Positions 41,922 through 50,101 of a DNA stretch of 64,000 bases are shown piece after piece. The position numbers were made by a program, and so were the translations under genes. Within the stretch, counting starts at the first letter, position 1. Each line of letters begins with the position of its first letter. Location of the stretch: the NCBI GenBank assembly GCA_016192135.1, contig JACPUR010000017.1, positions 186,001 through 250,000 on the forward strand, read 5' to 3'. The DNA is from Candidatus Tectomicrobia bacterium. GTDB lineage: Bacteria > UBA8248. The notes under the pieces were generated by a model. The model was given only the letters and a program-made list of their open reading frames with translations, was not told the origin of the DNA and did no database searches.

Positions 41922-42292
41922 GGGCGCCCGAGGTCCTGGCCGGGGGAGAGGCCTTCCGCCTCGCGCGGGAGGAGATATCCACAGGCGCGCGCTTCACCCT
42001 CTCGGGCGACGTGGACGCCGCCTCGGCCGAGATGATTCTTCGCGCCCTGGAGGAGAAAGCCGGGGAGGGGGAGGCGGCGGAGTTCCTCCTGGAGGAGGCC
42101 GAGATCACGGACGGCCCGGCCGCGGCGCGGATGGTGGACGCGGCGCGGCTCCTGCTCGCGCGCTTCCGGCGGGTGCGCCTCGTCCGCGCCCCCCAGGCCC
42201 TCGCCCATTCGCTCTACCGGGTGGGGATGCTCCGGCCCGGGAGCCGCATCGAGATGGTGGAGCCCCGGGAGGAGGAGGGACGGGCGAACTGA
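41918..42292 (+). CDS. STAS-like domain protein
   Basis: 124 residues. ARFTLSGDVDAASAEMILRAL, EITDGPAAARMVDAARLLLARF and VRLVRAPQALAHSLYRVGML have the strand-helix pattern of the STAS fold (anti-sigma-factor antagonists). The Ser or Thr that is phosphorylated in SpoIIAA would be in EITDGPAA; Thr is present. GTG start overlapping the previous stop. Partner kinase not seen in the window. Confidence 0.65.
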   Translation: MRAPEVLAGGEAFRLAREEISTGARFTLSGDVDAASAEMILRALEEKAGEGEAAEFLLEEAEITDGPAAARMVDAARLLLARFRRVRLVRAPQALAHSLYRVGMLRPGSRIEMVEPREEEGRAN

Positions 42293-42341
42293 GGCGCGCC
42301 CCCCCGTTTCATCGGCCCGTTTTCATCAGGAGGTGCATAGG

Positions 42342-43226
42342 ATGAGTGGAATTTCCGCGGCCGACCCCTATCCCCGCAAGCGCGTGAAGGTGGGCGGGGC
42401 CGAGATGGCTTACGTCGAGACGGGCAGGGGCGATCCCATCGTCCTCCTCCACGGCAACCCCACCAACTCCTACCTGTGGCGGAACGTCATCCCCCACCTG
42501 GAGGGCCTGGGCCGCTGCCTGGCGCCCGACCTCATGAACAGCGGCGGCTCGGGCAACATCCCCGGCGGCGGGCTCCGCTACCAGGACCACATCCCCTACC
42601 TGGACGCGTGGTTCGAGGGGGTGGGGGCGGCGAAGGACGCCGTCTTCGTGCTCCACGACTGGGGCGGGGCGCTGGGCTTCAACCGCCTCTGCCGTTTCCC
42701 GGAGCAGGTGCGAGGCGTCGCCTACATCGAGGCCATGGTGCGGCCGCGCTTTTGGTCCGACATGCCGGAGGACCGGGTGGCGCAGTTCAAGAAGCTGCGC
42801 GGCCCCGAGGGCAGGAAGATGGTGATGGAAACCAACTTCTTCATCGAAACCATGCTCTTCGACCGGGGGATTATCCGCGAGCTCTCGGAGGAGGAGAAGG
42901 CCGCCTACCGCAAGCCGGCCGAGGACCCCCAGAAGCGCCAGCAGACCCACCAGTGGGCCTGCGAGATCCCCTTCGAGGGGGAGCCCGCGGACAACTTCGC
43001 GCTCGTGAAGCGCTACAGCGACTTCCTCTGCGCGAGCGCGGACCTGCCCAAGCTCTTCGTCAACTGCGAGGAGGGCCACGCCCTGGCCGGGGCGGCGCGC
43101 GAGTTCTGCCGCAAGTGGCCGAACCAGACCGAGGTCTCGCTGCCCGCGCGCCACTACGTGCAGGAGGACTACCCCCACGAGCTCGGGGAGGCGGTGGCCG
43201 CCTTCATCCGGCGCGTCCGGGGCTAG
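42342..43226 (+). CDS. Haloalkane dehalogenase-like alpha/beta hydrolase
   Basis: 294 residues. VLLHGNPTNSYLWRNVIPHL carries the oxyanion and halide-stabilising Asn, FVLHDWGGALGF the nucleophilic Asp followed by the halide-binding Trp, and LPARHYVQEDYPHELG the catalytic His. This is the HLD-II type pattern; Asp instead of Ser as nucleophile separates dehalogenases from esterases. LMNSGGSG replaces the usual D-x-x-G-x-G-x-S loop (DLIGMGDS). It should hydrolyse haloalkanes to alcohols and halide. AGGAGG precedes the ATG at 42342. Confidence 0.87.
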   Translation: MSGISAADPYPRKRVKVGGAEMAYVETGRGDPIVLLHGNPTNSYLWRNVIPHLEGLGRCLAPDLMNSGGSGNIPGGGLRYQDHIPYLDAWFEGVGAAKDAVFVLHDWGGALGFNRLCRFPEQVRGVAYIEAMVRPRFWSDMPEDRVAQFKKLRGPEGRKMVMETNFFIETMLFDRGIIRELSEEEKAAYRKPAEDPQKRQQTHQWACEIPFEGEPADNFALVKRYSDFLCASADLPKLFVNCEEGHALAGAAREFCRKWPNQTEVSLPARHYVQEDYPHELGEAVAAFIRRVRG

Positions 43227-43256
43227 GCGGAGAGCCCACCGGCGGGCATGGAATCC

Positions 43257-43280
43257 GCAGGGGCGGCCGGCCGCCCCCAC
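43257..43280. repeat. Short GCAGGGGCGGCC palindrome
   Basis: GCAGGGGCGGCC followed by GGCCGCCCCCAC, a 24-base member of the GTAGGGGC family. A degenerate CTTCTCCC/GGGGAGAAGG hairpin follows at 43301-43330. Confidence 0.5.
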
Positions 43281-43357
43281 GGACGGGCGCCCTGATTTCC
43301 TCCTTCTCCCTTGGGTAGAGGGGGGAGAAGGTTCGGTTTTCGATTGGAGGAAAGGCC

Positions 43358-44164
43358 ATGCCCACGCTGCGCGCGCCGGACGCCGACATCTACTACGAGG
43401 AGGAAGGCTCGGGCGTCCCCCTGGTGATGGTGGGAGGGTTCACCGCCACGGTCGAGGTCTGGGGCAGGCTGCGGGGGCTCCTGGCCGCGCGCCACCGCGT
43501 CGTCATGTTCGACAACCGGGGGAGCGGCCGCACGAAGGTGGAGAACGACGACGGCGACCGCCGCCCCGCCCGCCTCGCGGGGGACGTGTTCGCCCTGGCG
43601 GAGGGCCTGGGCCTCGGGCGCTTCCACCTCATGGGGGGCTCTTTCGGGGGGATGATCGCCCAGGAGGCGGCCCTCGCCCGGCCGGAGCGGGTGCGGAGCC
43701 TCATTGTCGCCTGCTCCCACTTCGGCGGGAAGGAGAGGGCCGAGCCCGCCCCCGGGGTGCGCGAGACCCGGGTGCGGGGCGGGGTCAAGGAGGCGACGGA
43801 GGCGGAGCGCCGGGCGGCCCTCGAGACCATCTTCCACCCCGACACGGTGCGCAGCCGCCCCGAGGTGGTGCGCCACTACGACGAGAACAAGCGCCTCTTC
43901 CCCCACGGCAAGGAGGAGCTCGCCCGCCGGACCGAGGGCATGGCGCGCTTCGACGCCTCGGGGAGGCTCCCGGGCCTCAAGGTGCCCGCCCTCGTCATCC
44001 ACGGCTCTCACGACCGGCTCGTGCCCACGGCGAACGCGCGCCTCATCGCCGGGCGCATCCCCGGCGCCGAGCTCGTCATCGTCGAGGGCGCGGGCCACCA
44101 CTTCTACTCCGAGCGGCCCGAGGCCTCGGCCGAGGCGGTATTGGGGTTTTTGGAGAGGCACTAA
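43358..44164 (+). CDS. Alpha/beta-fold hydrolase
   Basis: 268 residues. VMFDNRGSGRTK, the nucleophile elbow MGGSFGGMIAQEAALARPERV (Ser in GGSFGG), PALVIHGSHDRLVPTANARL with the acid, and GAGHHFYSERPEA with the His form a complete catalytic triad. It resembles 3-oxoadipate enol-lactonase and related esterases, but specificity is open. GGAGG lies upstream of the ATG. It follows the dehalogenase gene by 131 bases in the same direction. Confidence 0.88.
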   Translation: MPTLRAPDADIYYEEEGSGVPLVMVGGFTATVEVWGRLRGLLAARHRVVMFDNRGSGRTKVENDDGDRRPARLAGDVFALAEGLGLGRFHLMGGSFGGMIAQEAALARPERVRSLIVACSHFGGKERAEPAPGVRETRVRGGVKEATEAERRAALETIFHPDTVRSRPEVVRHYDENKRLFPHGKEELARRTEGMARFDASGRLPGLKVPALVIHGSHDRLVPTANARLIAGRIPGAELVIVEGAGHHFYSERPEASAEAVLGFLERH

Positions 44165-44195
44165 CGCCGGTTTCTCGCGGCGCGGTTTGCCCTGC

Positions 44196-44331
44196 GCAGG
44201 GGGCGTTCAATCGAATGCCCCTACGGATGGCGCGGGGGGATTCCCGTAGGGGCGGTTCGCGAACCGCCCCTACGCCGGGCATCTAATCAATGGGTCGGAA
44301 TTCGTAGGGGCGACCGGCCGGTCGCCCCTAC
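44196..44331. repeat. Cluster of three GTAGGGGC-type palindromes
   Basis: 44196-44224 is degenerate (GCAGGGGGCGTTC...GAATGCCCCTAC). 44246-44273 is a perfect 28-bp palindrome with TTCGCGAA centre. 44304-44331 is a perfect 28-bp palindrome with ACCGGCCGGT centre. The ends are the same, the inner arms differ and stay complementary. Confidence 0.7.
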
Positions 44332-44387
44332 AGGTTGTCACCCGCTAACGAGTCGCCTCCCGCCCCTTCGGCTCCGTTTCCCTCCCC

Positions 44388-45521
44388 TCACCCGTACACC
44401 GCCAGGAAATACAGGATCAGGACGAAGAGGCCGAACATCGCGGCCGCGTCGAAGTTCGAGAGGGTGTGGCCGTCCTGCATGAGCTCGAAGAGGACGAAGA
44501 AGACCGGGAAGAGCATCATCATGATGAGGGTGACGGTGTTGTCGATGGGGATGCCGACGAAGCCCTGGGGGACGTCCCCGAGCCACTGCATCAGCCCGAT
44601 GATGAGGAGGGTGAAGGGGAAGACCAGGAACTTCACCTGGGTGATGCCGCCGAAGGCGTTCGAGAGGGCGATCTCGTAGTCCCCCTTCCGGTGGCTGTCC
44701 ACCAGGATGAATATCTCGGCGATGCCGGCGAAGAAGGCGAGGACCAGGGCGGCGCGCACGGGGGAGAGGTGGATCTGGTGGAGCATCTTCTCGGCGAAGG
44801 TCGAGACCATGTGCCCGCCGAAGAAGGCGGCCCCCGTCCCGAGGGCGAAGAGGAGGAGCATCCGGGAGGGCGGCTCATGGCCCCGCTCCTCCGGGCGCAG
44901 GGCCTCGTGGACCTCGTTCACGCTGTAGTGGGCGATGAGCGAGTGGAGGTAGAGGGCGAAGATGAAGAGCATCGTCACGCCGATGACGATGATCTCGTAG
45001 CCGGCGAGGCTCTGCTTCGGCGGCACGTTCAGCCGGCTCGCGACCAGGAAGAAGCCGAAGATGAGCGCCACGGCGCTCCCCACGATCAGGATCTCCCGTC
45101 CGATCTTGAAGATGGGCGAGGGCAGGGCGTAGAGGCCGTCGCCGGCGGTCTTGGGCAGGAAGAAGGAGTAGATCGAGAAGATCACGGCGTTGTTGTAGAT
45201 CGTGATGACGGCGATGAGGAACGCGGCCACGGGGTCGATCGGCACCACGAAGATGATGACGACGATCTCGGGCAGGGTGGAGATGATCTCCCCCACCGTC
45301 CCCCCGACGAAATGGTTCCAGTTCCGCCGCGAGGAGAGGATCTCCGAGGCGTGGACGAGCGATTCGCTGGCGGCGTTGATGAGCGCCACCCCGCCGAGCA
45401 GATAGAGGAGGCCGAAGGTCCAGGGCGAGGCCATGACCGTGTGGCCGGGGAGGAGGGCGAGGACCGCCGCCAGGAGGATGCCCAGGAACAGGGACCAGAC
45501 CCACAAGGGAGCCTTTTTCAT
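44388..45521 (-). CDS. CaCA-family cation exchanger (sodium/calcium antiporter-like)
   Basis: 377 residues with about 10-11 membrane helices. The two alpha-repeat-like segments are GGTVGEIISTLPEIVVIIFVV (about 92-112) and FFAGIAEIFILVDSHRKGDYEIALSNAFGGITQV (about 265-300); each has the acidic residues typical of Ca2+/cation exchangers. It also has long hydrophobic helices at both ends. Ion selectivity is not readable. It converges on the alpha/beta hydrolase gene across a repeat cluster. Confidence 0.82.
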   Translation of the reverse strand: MKKAPLWVWSLFLGILLAAVLALLPGHTVMASPWTFGLLYLLGGVALINAASESLVHASEILSSRRNWNHFVGGTVGEIISTLPEIVVIIFVVPIDPVAAFLIAVITIYNNAVIFSIYSFFLPKTAGDGLYALPSPIFKIGREILIVGSAVALIFGFFLVASRLNVPPKQSLAGYEIIVIGVTMLFIFALYLHSLIAHYSVNEVHEALRPEERGHEPPSRMLLLFALGTGAAFFGGHMVSTFAEKMLHQIHLSPVRAALVLAFFAGIAEIFILVDSHRKGDYEIALSNAFGGITQVKFLVFPFTLLIIGLMQWLGDVPQGFVGIPIDNTVTLIMMMLFPVFFVLFELMQDGHTLSNFDAAAMFGLFVLILYFLAVYG

Positions 45522-45571
45522 GCGCGCGCTCCCGGGCGGAGGAAGGGGGCATTATAGCACCGGAGCGGGCC

Positions 45572-46069
45572 TCATTTCCTCAGATTCTCCCGCTCCCACG
45601 CCTCGATGTCGTAGGTGGCCTCGGGGTTGCCGAAGAGGCCGCCGCGCTTTCGGACCTCCTCCTTGGCGCGCTCCCAGGTGCCGGCGTCCATCCCGATCTC
45701 GAAGAGGTAGCCGGCCGGGTCGTGGAAGTAGAGGGAGAGGGAGCTGGTGCCCCCGTGGCCGTAGGGGCCGGAGTGGGGCACTCCCTCGCGCTTGAACGCC
45801 TCGGCCCAGGCGTCCAGGTCCTCGATGCGGCCCTTGAGCGCGTAGTGGACGAAGTGGCCCCGGGGCGGCTCAGGCGGCGCGCCGTTCAGGGCGAAGGTGA
45901 CGCCCCCCAGCCGCACCCACACCTGGGGGGTGCGGGCGAGGGTTTGGTCGCCCGTCTCCGCCCCGATGCGGCGCACCACCTCGCCCCCCAGCACGCGGGT
46001 GTAGAAGTCCTCGGCCCGCCGGATGTCGCCCTGGGCCAGGGCCAGGTGGTGGATGCCGTCGAGCCGCAT
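45572..46069 (-). CDS. VOC-superfamily (glyoxalase-like) protein
   Basis: 165 residues. DGIHHLALAQGDIRRAEDFYTRVLGGEVVRR is module 1 with its His, and GHFVHYALKG plus SLYFHDPAGYLFEIGMD is module 2 with His and Glu. The C-terminal tail (EEVRKRGGLFGNPEATYDIEAWERENLRK) is hydrophilic. The fold fits fosfomycin-resistance, glyoxalase or dioxygenase-like enzymes; the reaction is unknown. Confidence 0.85.
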   Translation of the reverse strand: MRLDGIHHLALAQGDIRRAEDFYTRVLGGEVVRRIGAETGDQTLARTPQVWVRLGGVTFALNGAPPEPPRGHFVHYALKGRIEDLDAWAEAFKREGVPHSGPYGHGGTSSLSLYFHDPAGYLFEIGMDAGTWERAKEEVRKRGGLFGNPEATYDIEAWERENLRK

Positions 46070-46116
46070 GGGGAGCTCCTTCGGAAGAGCGCAAAAGGGC
46101 GAGGCCTGGCGCCGCT

Positions 46117-46208
46117 GTCATTCCGAGAGCCGAAGGCGCGAGGAATCTGCTTTTGCTTGAGAAGCAGATTCCTCGGTCGCCCCTTTTCATGGGCTCCCTC
46201 GGAATGAC
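46117..46208. mobile_element. Nested inverted-repeat element (MITE-like)
   Basis: Terminal arms GTCATTCCGAG (46117-46127) and CTCGGAATGAC (46198-46208) are perfect inverses. An internal hairpin CGAGGAATCTGCTT / AAGCAGATTCCTCG (46139-46152 and 46162-46175) lies inside. It is 92 bases long without coding capacity. Similar GTCATTCCGAG...GAATCT repeats are, from memory, common in environmental genomes. No clear target duplication was found. Confidence 0.7.
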
Positions 46209-46212
46209 AGCC

Positions 46213-46289
46213 GGGCGTATTGCGATACGCCCCTGTTTTTTCGCCGCCGGGTTTTCCGTCCGTAGGGGCGGTTCGCGAACCGCCCCTAC
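46213..46289. repeat. Two palindromes of the GTAGGGGC family
   Basis: 46213-46232: GGGCGTATTG followed by CGATACGCCC, an inner-arm variant. 46262-46289: perfect 28-bp palindrome with TTCGCGAA centre, identical to the copies at 44246 and 59278. Confidence 0.65.
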
Positions 46290-46448
46290 ACCGTGACGTG
46301 CGCTGGATGGGAACCCCGGGGGCGCATGCCCTGCGCCCCTGCCCCTCGATCGGGTTTGGTGTATCATAGCCGAACTTGTCTCCGCGGAAGCCCCGGGCCA
46401 TCCCCCGGGGCGCGCCTTTGTCTTTTTTCCGAACGGGAGGATTCGCAC

Positions 46449-47018
46449 GTGGCCGACATCCATCCGGTCCTGAAGAACCGCCAGAGCCGGCGCAGCTTCA
46501 GCAGCCAGCCGGTCGAGCCCGGCAAGCTCGAGACCCTGCTCGAGGCCTTCCGCTGGGCGCCCTCCTCGAACAACCGCCAGCCCTGGCGCATCGTCGTGGT
46601 GCGCTCGCCCGATGCCCACAAGCGCTTCGACGAGTGCCTGAGCGAGTCCAACCGCCAGTGGGCCACGGCCGCCCCGGTCAAGATGATCATCCTGGGCCAC
46701 CCCGAGGAGCAGCCCGAGCGCAACGGCCAGCAGCGCTACCTCCTGGACGTGGGGCTCGCCATCGAGAACCTCCTCATCCAGGGCTGCGCCCTGGGGCTCA
46801 CCTCCCACGCCATGGCCGGCTGGGAGGAGGAGAAGGTGATCGAGCTCTTCCACGTCCCCAAGCCCTTCCGGGTGGCGGCCCTCTTCGCCGTGGGCTACCC
46901 GGGCACGCTCGAGGAGCTGCACCCCGAGGTCCAGAAGAAGGAGCAGGCGCCCCCCAGCCGGAAAAGCCCTGACGAAATCTTCTTCTTCGACGACTTCGGG
47001 AAGAAGGGGAAGGCGTAG
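46449..47018 (+). CDS. Nitroreductase-family protein
   Basis: 189 residues. IHPVLKNRQSRRSFSSQPVEPGKLETLLEAFRWAPSSNNRQPWRIVVV is the FMN-binding N-terminal half; LLDVGLAIENLLIQGCALGLTSHAMAGW is the conserved middle, and FRVAALFAVGYPG the C-terminal strand. These homodimeric FMN enzymes reduce nitro groups, quinones or enones with NAD(P)H. GTG start eight bases after GGGAGG. A strong terminator follows. Confidence 0.9.
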   Translation: MADIHPVLKNRQSRRSFSSQPVEPGKLETLLEAFRWAPSSNNRQPWRIVVVRSPDAHKRFDECLSESNRQWATAAPVKMIILGHPEEQPERNGQQRYLLDVGLAIENLLIQGCALGLTSHAMAGWEEEKVIELFHVPKPFRVAALFAVGYPGTLEELHPEVQKKEQAPPSRKSPDEIFFFDDFGKKGKA

Positions 47019-47035
47019 CCGTTCCCTCGCCATGA

Positions 47036-47070
47036 AAGAAGCCCCCGGGTTTCCCCGGGGGCTTCTTTTC
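47036..47070. terminator. Bidirectional rho-independent terminator
   Basis: GAAGCCCCCGGG (47038-47049), loop TTTC, CCCGGGGGCTTC (47054-47065) and then TTTT; AAA precedes the left arm, giving a U-tract on the other strand too. It lies between the nitroreductase stop and the convergent permease stop. Confidence 0.85.
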
Positions 47071-47104
47071 TCTCCGCTTTTTTCTTCTTCTTTGCCCTTC
47101 CCCC

Positions 47105-48028
47105 CTACACCTTCTTGTTCTGGGCGCCGACGGCCTCCATCATCCCCCAGCGGACGACGGTGCGGCTCTCGAGGGGCATGAAGATGGCCCGCTCGAGGGA
47201 GTAGCCGATGAGGCCCAGGGTGGCGATCGAGACCATCATGAAGGCGATGTCGAGGGACTCCTGGGAGTCGAAGATGCCGGCCGAGAGCCCCCAGCGGATG
47301 CCGGCCAGGGCCTCGGCGCCGACCATGGCGATCCAGGCGCGGGCCAGCCCGATGCGCAGGCCGCCCAGGACGAGGGGGAGCGAGCCGGGGAGGACGACGG
47401 TGACGAAGATTTTCAGCCTGCTCGCGTTCATGGACTGCGCCGCCCGGAGCCAGACCGGGTTGACGGTCTTCACCCCCATCCAGACGGCTTGCGAGATGGG
47501 GAGGAAGGCGGCGAAGGAGGAGACGACGATGACGGTGTGGTCGCCCAGGCCGAACCAGATGACGGCGATGGGGGTCCAGGCCAGGGCGGGGATGGGGGTC
47601 AGCGTGGCGAGCAGGGGGACGAAGAACGACTCCCAGAAGGAGAAGCGCCCCATCATGATGCCGATGATTATGCCAACGGTGGCGGCGATGGTGTAGGAGA
47701 AGGGGAGCCTCCAGGCCGTGGCCATGGTGTGCAGCCAGAGCGGGCCCAGGGCGACCGCGTGCAGGAAATCCCACAGCCCCGCGATCTTGCCCGCCATCCA
47801 GCCGTCGACCGCGCGCGCGAAGGTGAGCTCCCAGGCCCGGACCAGGACTTCGAGGGGGGTCGGGAAGAGCTGCTTCAGGTTGCCCGTGATCTGCATGGCG
47901 GCGAACTGCCAGAGCGCGATGATGGCCGCGAAGGGATAGAGGGGCCGCAGCTTGACCAGGAGCGGGGTCTTCTGGGGCTCCCGGGGGTGCAGGGCCGCCG
48001 GGATGGTCTGCGCCTGTTCCTGGGTCAT
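47105..48028 (-). CDS. ABC transporter permease, NitT/TauT family (orphan)
   Basis: 307 residues with about 6-7 membrane helices. ATLTPIPALAWTPIAVIWFGLGDHTVIVVSS and TVNPVWLRAAQSMNASRLKIFVTVVLPGSLPLVLGGLRIGLARAWIAMVGAE form the ATPase-contacting region. The ATG at 48028 follows GAGGGAG. No ATPase or binding protein adjoins it here, so it is either an orphan or its partners are elsewhere. It is a clear relative of the permease at 5055-5906. Confidence 0.88.
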   Translation of the reverse strand: MTQEQAQTIPAALHPREPQKTPLLVKLRPLYPFAAIIALWQFAAMQITGNLKQLFPTPLEVLVRAWELTFARAVDGWMAGKIAGLWDFLHAVALGPLWLHTMATAWRLPFSYTIAATVGIIIGIMMGRFSFWESFFVPLLATLTPIPALAWTPIAVIWFGLGDHTVIVVSSFAAFLPISQAVWMGVKTVNPVWLRAAQSMNASRLKIFVTVVLPGSLPLVLGGLRIGLARAWIAMVGAEALAGIRWGLSAGIFDSQESLDIAFMMVSIATLGLIGYSLERAIFMPLESRTVVRWGMMEAVGAQNKKV

Positions 48029-48318
48029 CGAACTCCCTCGCATGGGCGACTGTCAGGCGCCGCGCGCGCCCGCGCGGGAATGCGGCGGTGGCCCTCGGCT
48101 GCGCGGGGCAGGCGGCGTCAAGTGCGCGGTGGCTGGGAGCCCGAGGGCTCCCAGAAGCCCAAGGCCGCGATATTAGCAGAAAAGGCGCGGAAGGAGAAAA
48201 TCCTCATTTGCGGCTCCCGGGGGGCGTCCCCGGCGGGGGCCGGGCCGGAAAAGGCGCCCCTTCCGGCCCGCTTGCCCCCCACCCCCCGGGCCAGTAAGCT
48301 AGCGGGGTTTTCGGGGGG

Positions 48319-48341
48319 AGGGAGGCTCGTCCTCCCTTTTT
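48319..48341 (+). terminator. Terminator-like hairpin just upstream of the M50 gene
   Basis: AGGGAGG (48319-48325), loop CTCGT, CCTCCCT (48331-48337) followed by TTTTT. It ends only 28 bases before the GTG start at 48369, so it could be a terminator of upstream transcription or an attenuator. The rest of the 340-base gap (48029-48368) is G/C-rich without a recognised gene. Confidence 0.5.
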
Positions 48342-48368
48342 CCGTCCTCCGCCTCGCGAAAGGAAACG

Positions 48369-49040
48369 GTGTTCGATCCCGGCTACCTCCAGCAGCTCGT
48401 CATCGCGCTTCCGGCGATCCTCCTGGCGCTGACCCTCCACGAGGTCGCCCACGGCTGGACGGCCGACAAGCTGGGGGACCCGACGGCGCGCTACATGGGG
48501 CGGCTGACGCTGAACCCCCTCGTGCACTTGGACCCATTGGGCACCCTCGCCTTCGCCGTCTCGCTGGCGGCGGGGGTGGGCTTCGGGTGGGCCAAGCCCG
48601 TGCCGGTGGACCCCCGGCACTTCCGGCACCCGCGGCGCGGCATGATGTGGGTGGCGCTGGCGGGGCCGGCGACGAACTTCGCGCTGGCCATCGCGAGCGT
48701 CATCCTCTTCTTCCAGATGCGGCGCCTGGGGCTGGGGGCCGGGTTCGTCGGGGAGCCCGTGGCGCTCATGCTCCAGGCCAGTTTCGGCATCAACACCGCG
48801 CTGGCGGCCTTCAACCTGATCCCCATCCTCCCCTTCGACGGGGGGCGGATCGTGGCGGGCCTGCTGCCCGCGCGGCTGGCGTACACCTACTCCCGGAGCG
48901 AGCCCTACGGTTTCTTCATCGTCCTGGGGCTCATCCTCCTGGGCTGGTTGCACGTCGTCTTCTGGCCGATCTACACCACCCTGCGGGCCGCCGAGCTGGC
49001 GCTCGTGCGGAACCTGCTTGGGATCCTGGGCCTCGACTGA
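48369..49040 (+). CDS. Site-2 protease family protein (M50, compact type)
   Basis: 223 residues with about five membrane helices. LALTLHEVAHGWTADKLGDPTARYMGRLTLNPLVHLDPLGT contains the HExxH zinc motif (about residue 25), and FNLIPILPFDGGRI the third ligand Asp. It lacks PDZ and CBS domains. This compact type is often encoded next to tRNA synthetase genes. GTG start. It begins a run with trpS, ileS, lspA and rluD, all on the plus strand with short gaps. Confidence 0.9.
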   Translation: MFDPGYLQQLVIALPAILLALTLHEVAHGWTADKLGDPTARYMGRLTLNPLVHLDPLGTLAFAVSLAAGVGFGWAKPVPVDPRHFRHPRRGMMWVALAGPATNFALAIASVILFFQMRRLGLGAGFVGEPVALMLQASFGINTALAAFNLIPILPFDGGRIVAGLLPARLAYTYSRSEPYGFFIVLGLILLGWLHVVFWPIYTTLRAAELALVRNLLGILGLD

Positions 49041-49065
49041 GCCCGGGGAGAGCGAGGAAGGCGCG

Positions 49066-50091
49066 ATGGCGGACCAGGCGAAGCGGGCGCGGTTCCTCTC
49101 CGGGGTGCAGCCCTCGGGGAGGCTCCACCTGGGCAACTACTTCGGCGCGCTGAGGCAGCACATCGCCCTCCAGGACGAGGGCGAGGCCTTCTACTTCATC
49201 GCCAACTACCACGCCATGACCACGGTTCAAGACCCCGGGGCGCTCTCCCGGGCCACCCTGGACGTGGCGCTGGACTACCTGGCCCTGGGCCTCGACCCCC
49301 GGAAGGCCGTCTTCTTCCGCCAGTCCGACGTGCCCGAGGTGGCGGAGCTGGCCTGGGTGCTCTCCTGCGTGACGGGGAAGGGCCTCCTCGACCGGGCCAC
49401 CTCCTACAAGGACAAGGTCGCGCGCGGCATCACTCCCTCCATGGGCCTCTACGCCTACCCGGTGCTCATGGCGGCGGACATCCTCATCTACCGCTCGAAC
49501 GTCGTCCCGGTGGGGGAAGATCAGGTGCAGCACATCGAGATGACGCGCGACATGGCCACCGCCTTCAACACCGCCTACGGGGAGGTGTTCCCCCTGCCCG
49601 CCCACCGGCTGGACGCGGGGGCCAGGGTGCCGGGGCTGGACGGCCAGAAGATGAGCAAGAGCTACGGCAACACCATCGAGATCTTCGAGGAAGGGGGCGC
49701 CCTCAAGAAGAAGGTCATGTCCATCGTCACCGACTCGACCCCCCTCGAGGCCCCCAAGAATCCCGAGACGTGCAACGTCTTCGCCCTCTACCGCCTCGTC
49801 GCCCCGCCGGCCGGGGCCGAGGAGATGGCCCGGCGCTACCGCGCCGGGGGCTTCGGCTACGGGGACGCCAAGAAGGCCCTCCTCGCCGCCATCAACGACT
49901 GCTTCGGCCCTTTCCGCGAGGAGCGAAAGCGCCTGGCCAGGGAGCCGGCCTACGCCGAGGGCGTCCTGGCCGAGGGCGGCGCCCGGGCCCGGGCCGAGGC
50001 CCAGGCCACCATGCGGCGGGTGCGCGAGGCGGTGGGCCTTCCCCCCATGCCGGTCGAGGCGGCCGAGGCCTCCTCGCCGCGAAAGGGCTGA
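49066..50091 (+). CDS. trpS: Tryptophanyl-tRNA synthetase
   Basis: 341 residues, the normal bacterial length. [18 protein letters not shown] holds the HIGH-type motif (HLGN) and [16 protein letters not shown] the KMSKS loop. GVTPS-like segments [41 protein letters not shown] are diagnostic of TrpRS. GAGGAAGG precedes the ATG at 49066. It charges tRNA-Trp in the cytosol. Confidence 0.97.
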   Translation: MADQAKRARFLSGVQPSGRLHLGNYFGALRQHIALQDEGEAFYFIANYHAMTTVQDPGALSRATLDVALDYLALGLDPRKAVFFRQSDVPEVAELAWVLSCVTGKGLLDRATSYKDKVARGITPSMGLYAYPVLMAADILIYRSNVVPVGEDQVQHIEMTRDMATAFNTAYGEVFPLPAHRLDAGARVPGLDGQKMSKSYGNTIEIFEEGGALKKKVMSIVTDSTPLEAPKNPETCNVFALYRLVAPPAGAEEMARRYRAGGFGYGDAKKALLAAINDCFGPFREERKRLAREPAYAEGVLAEGGARARAEAQATMRRVREAVGLPPMPVEAAEASSPRKG

Positions 50092-50101
50092 TCCGGAACC
50101 C

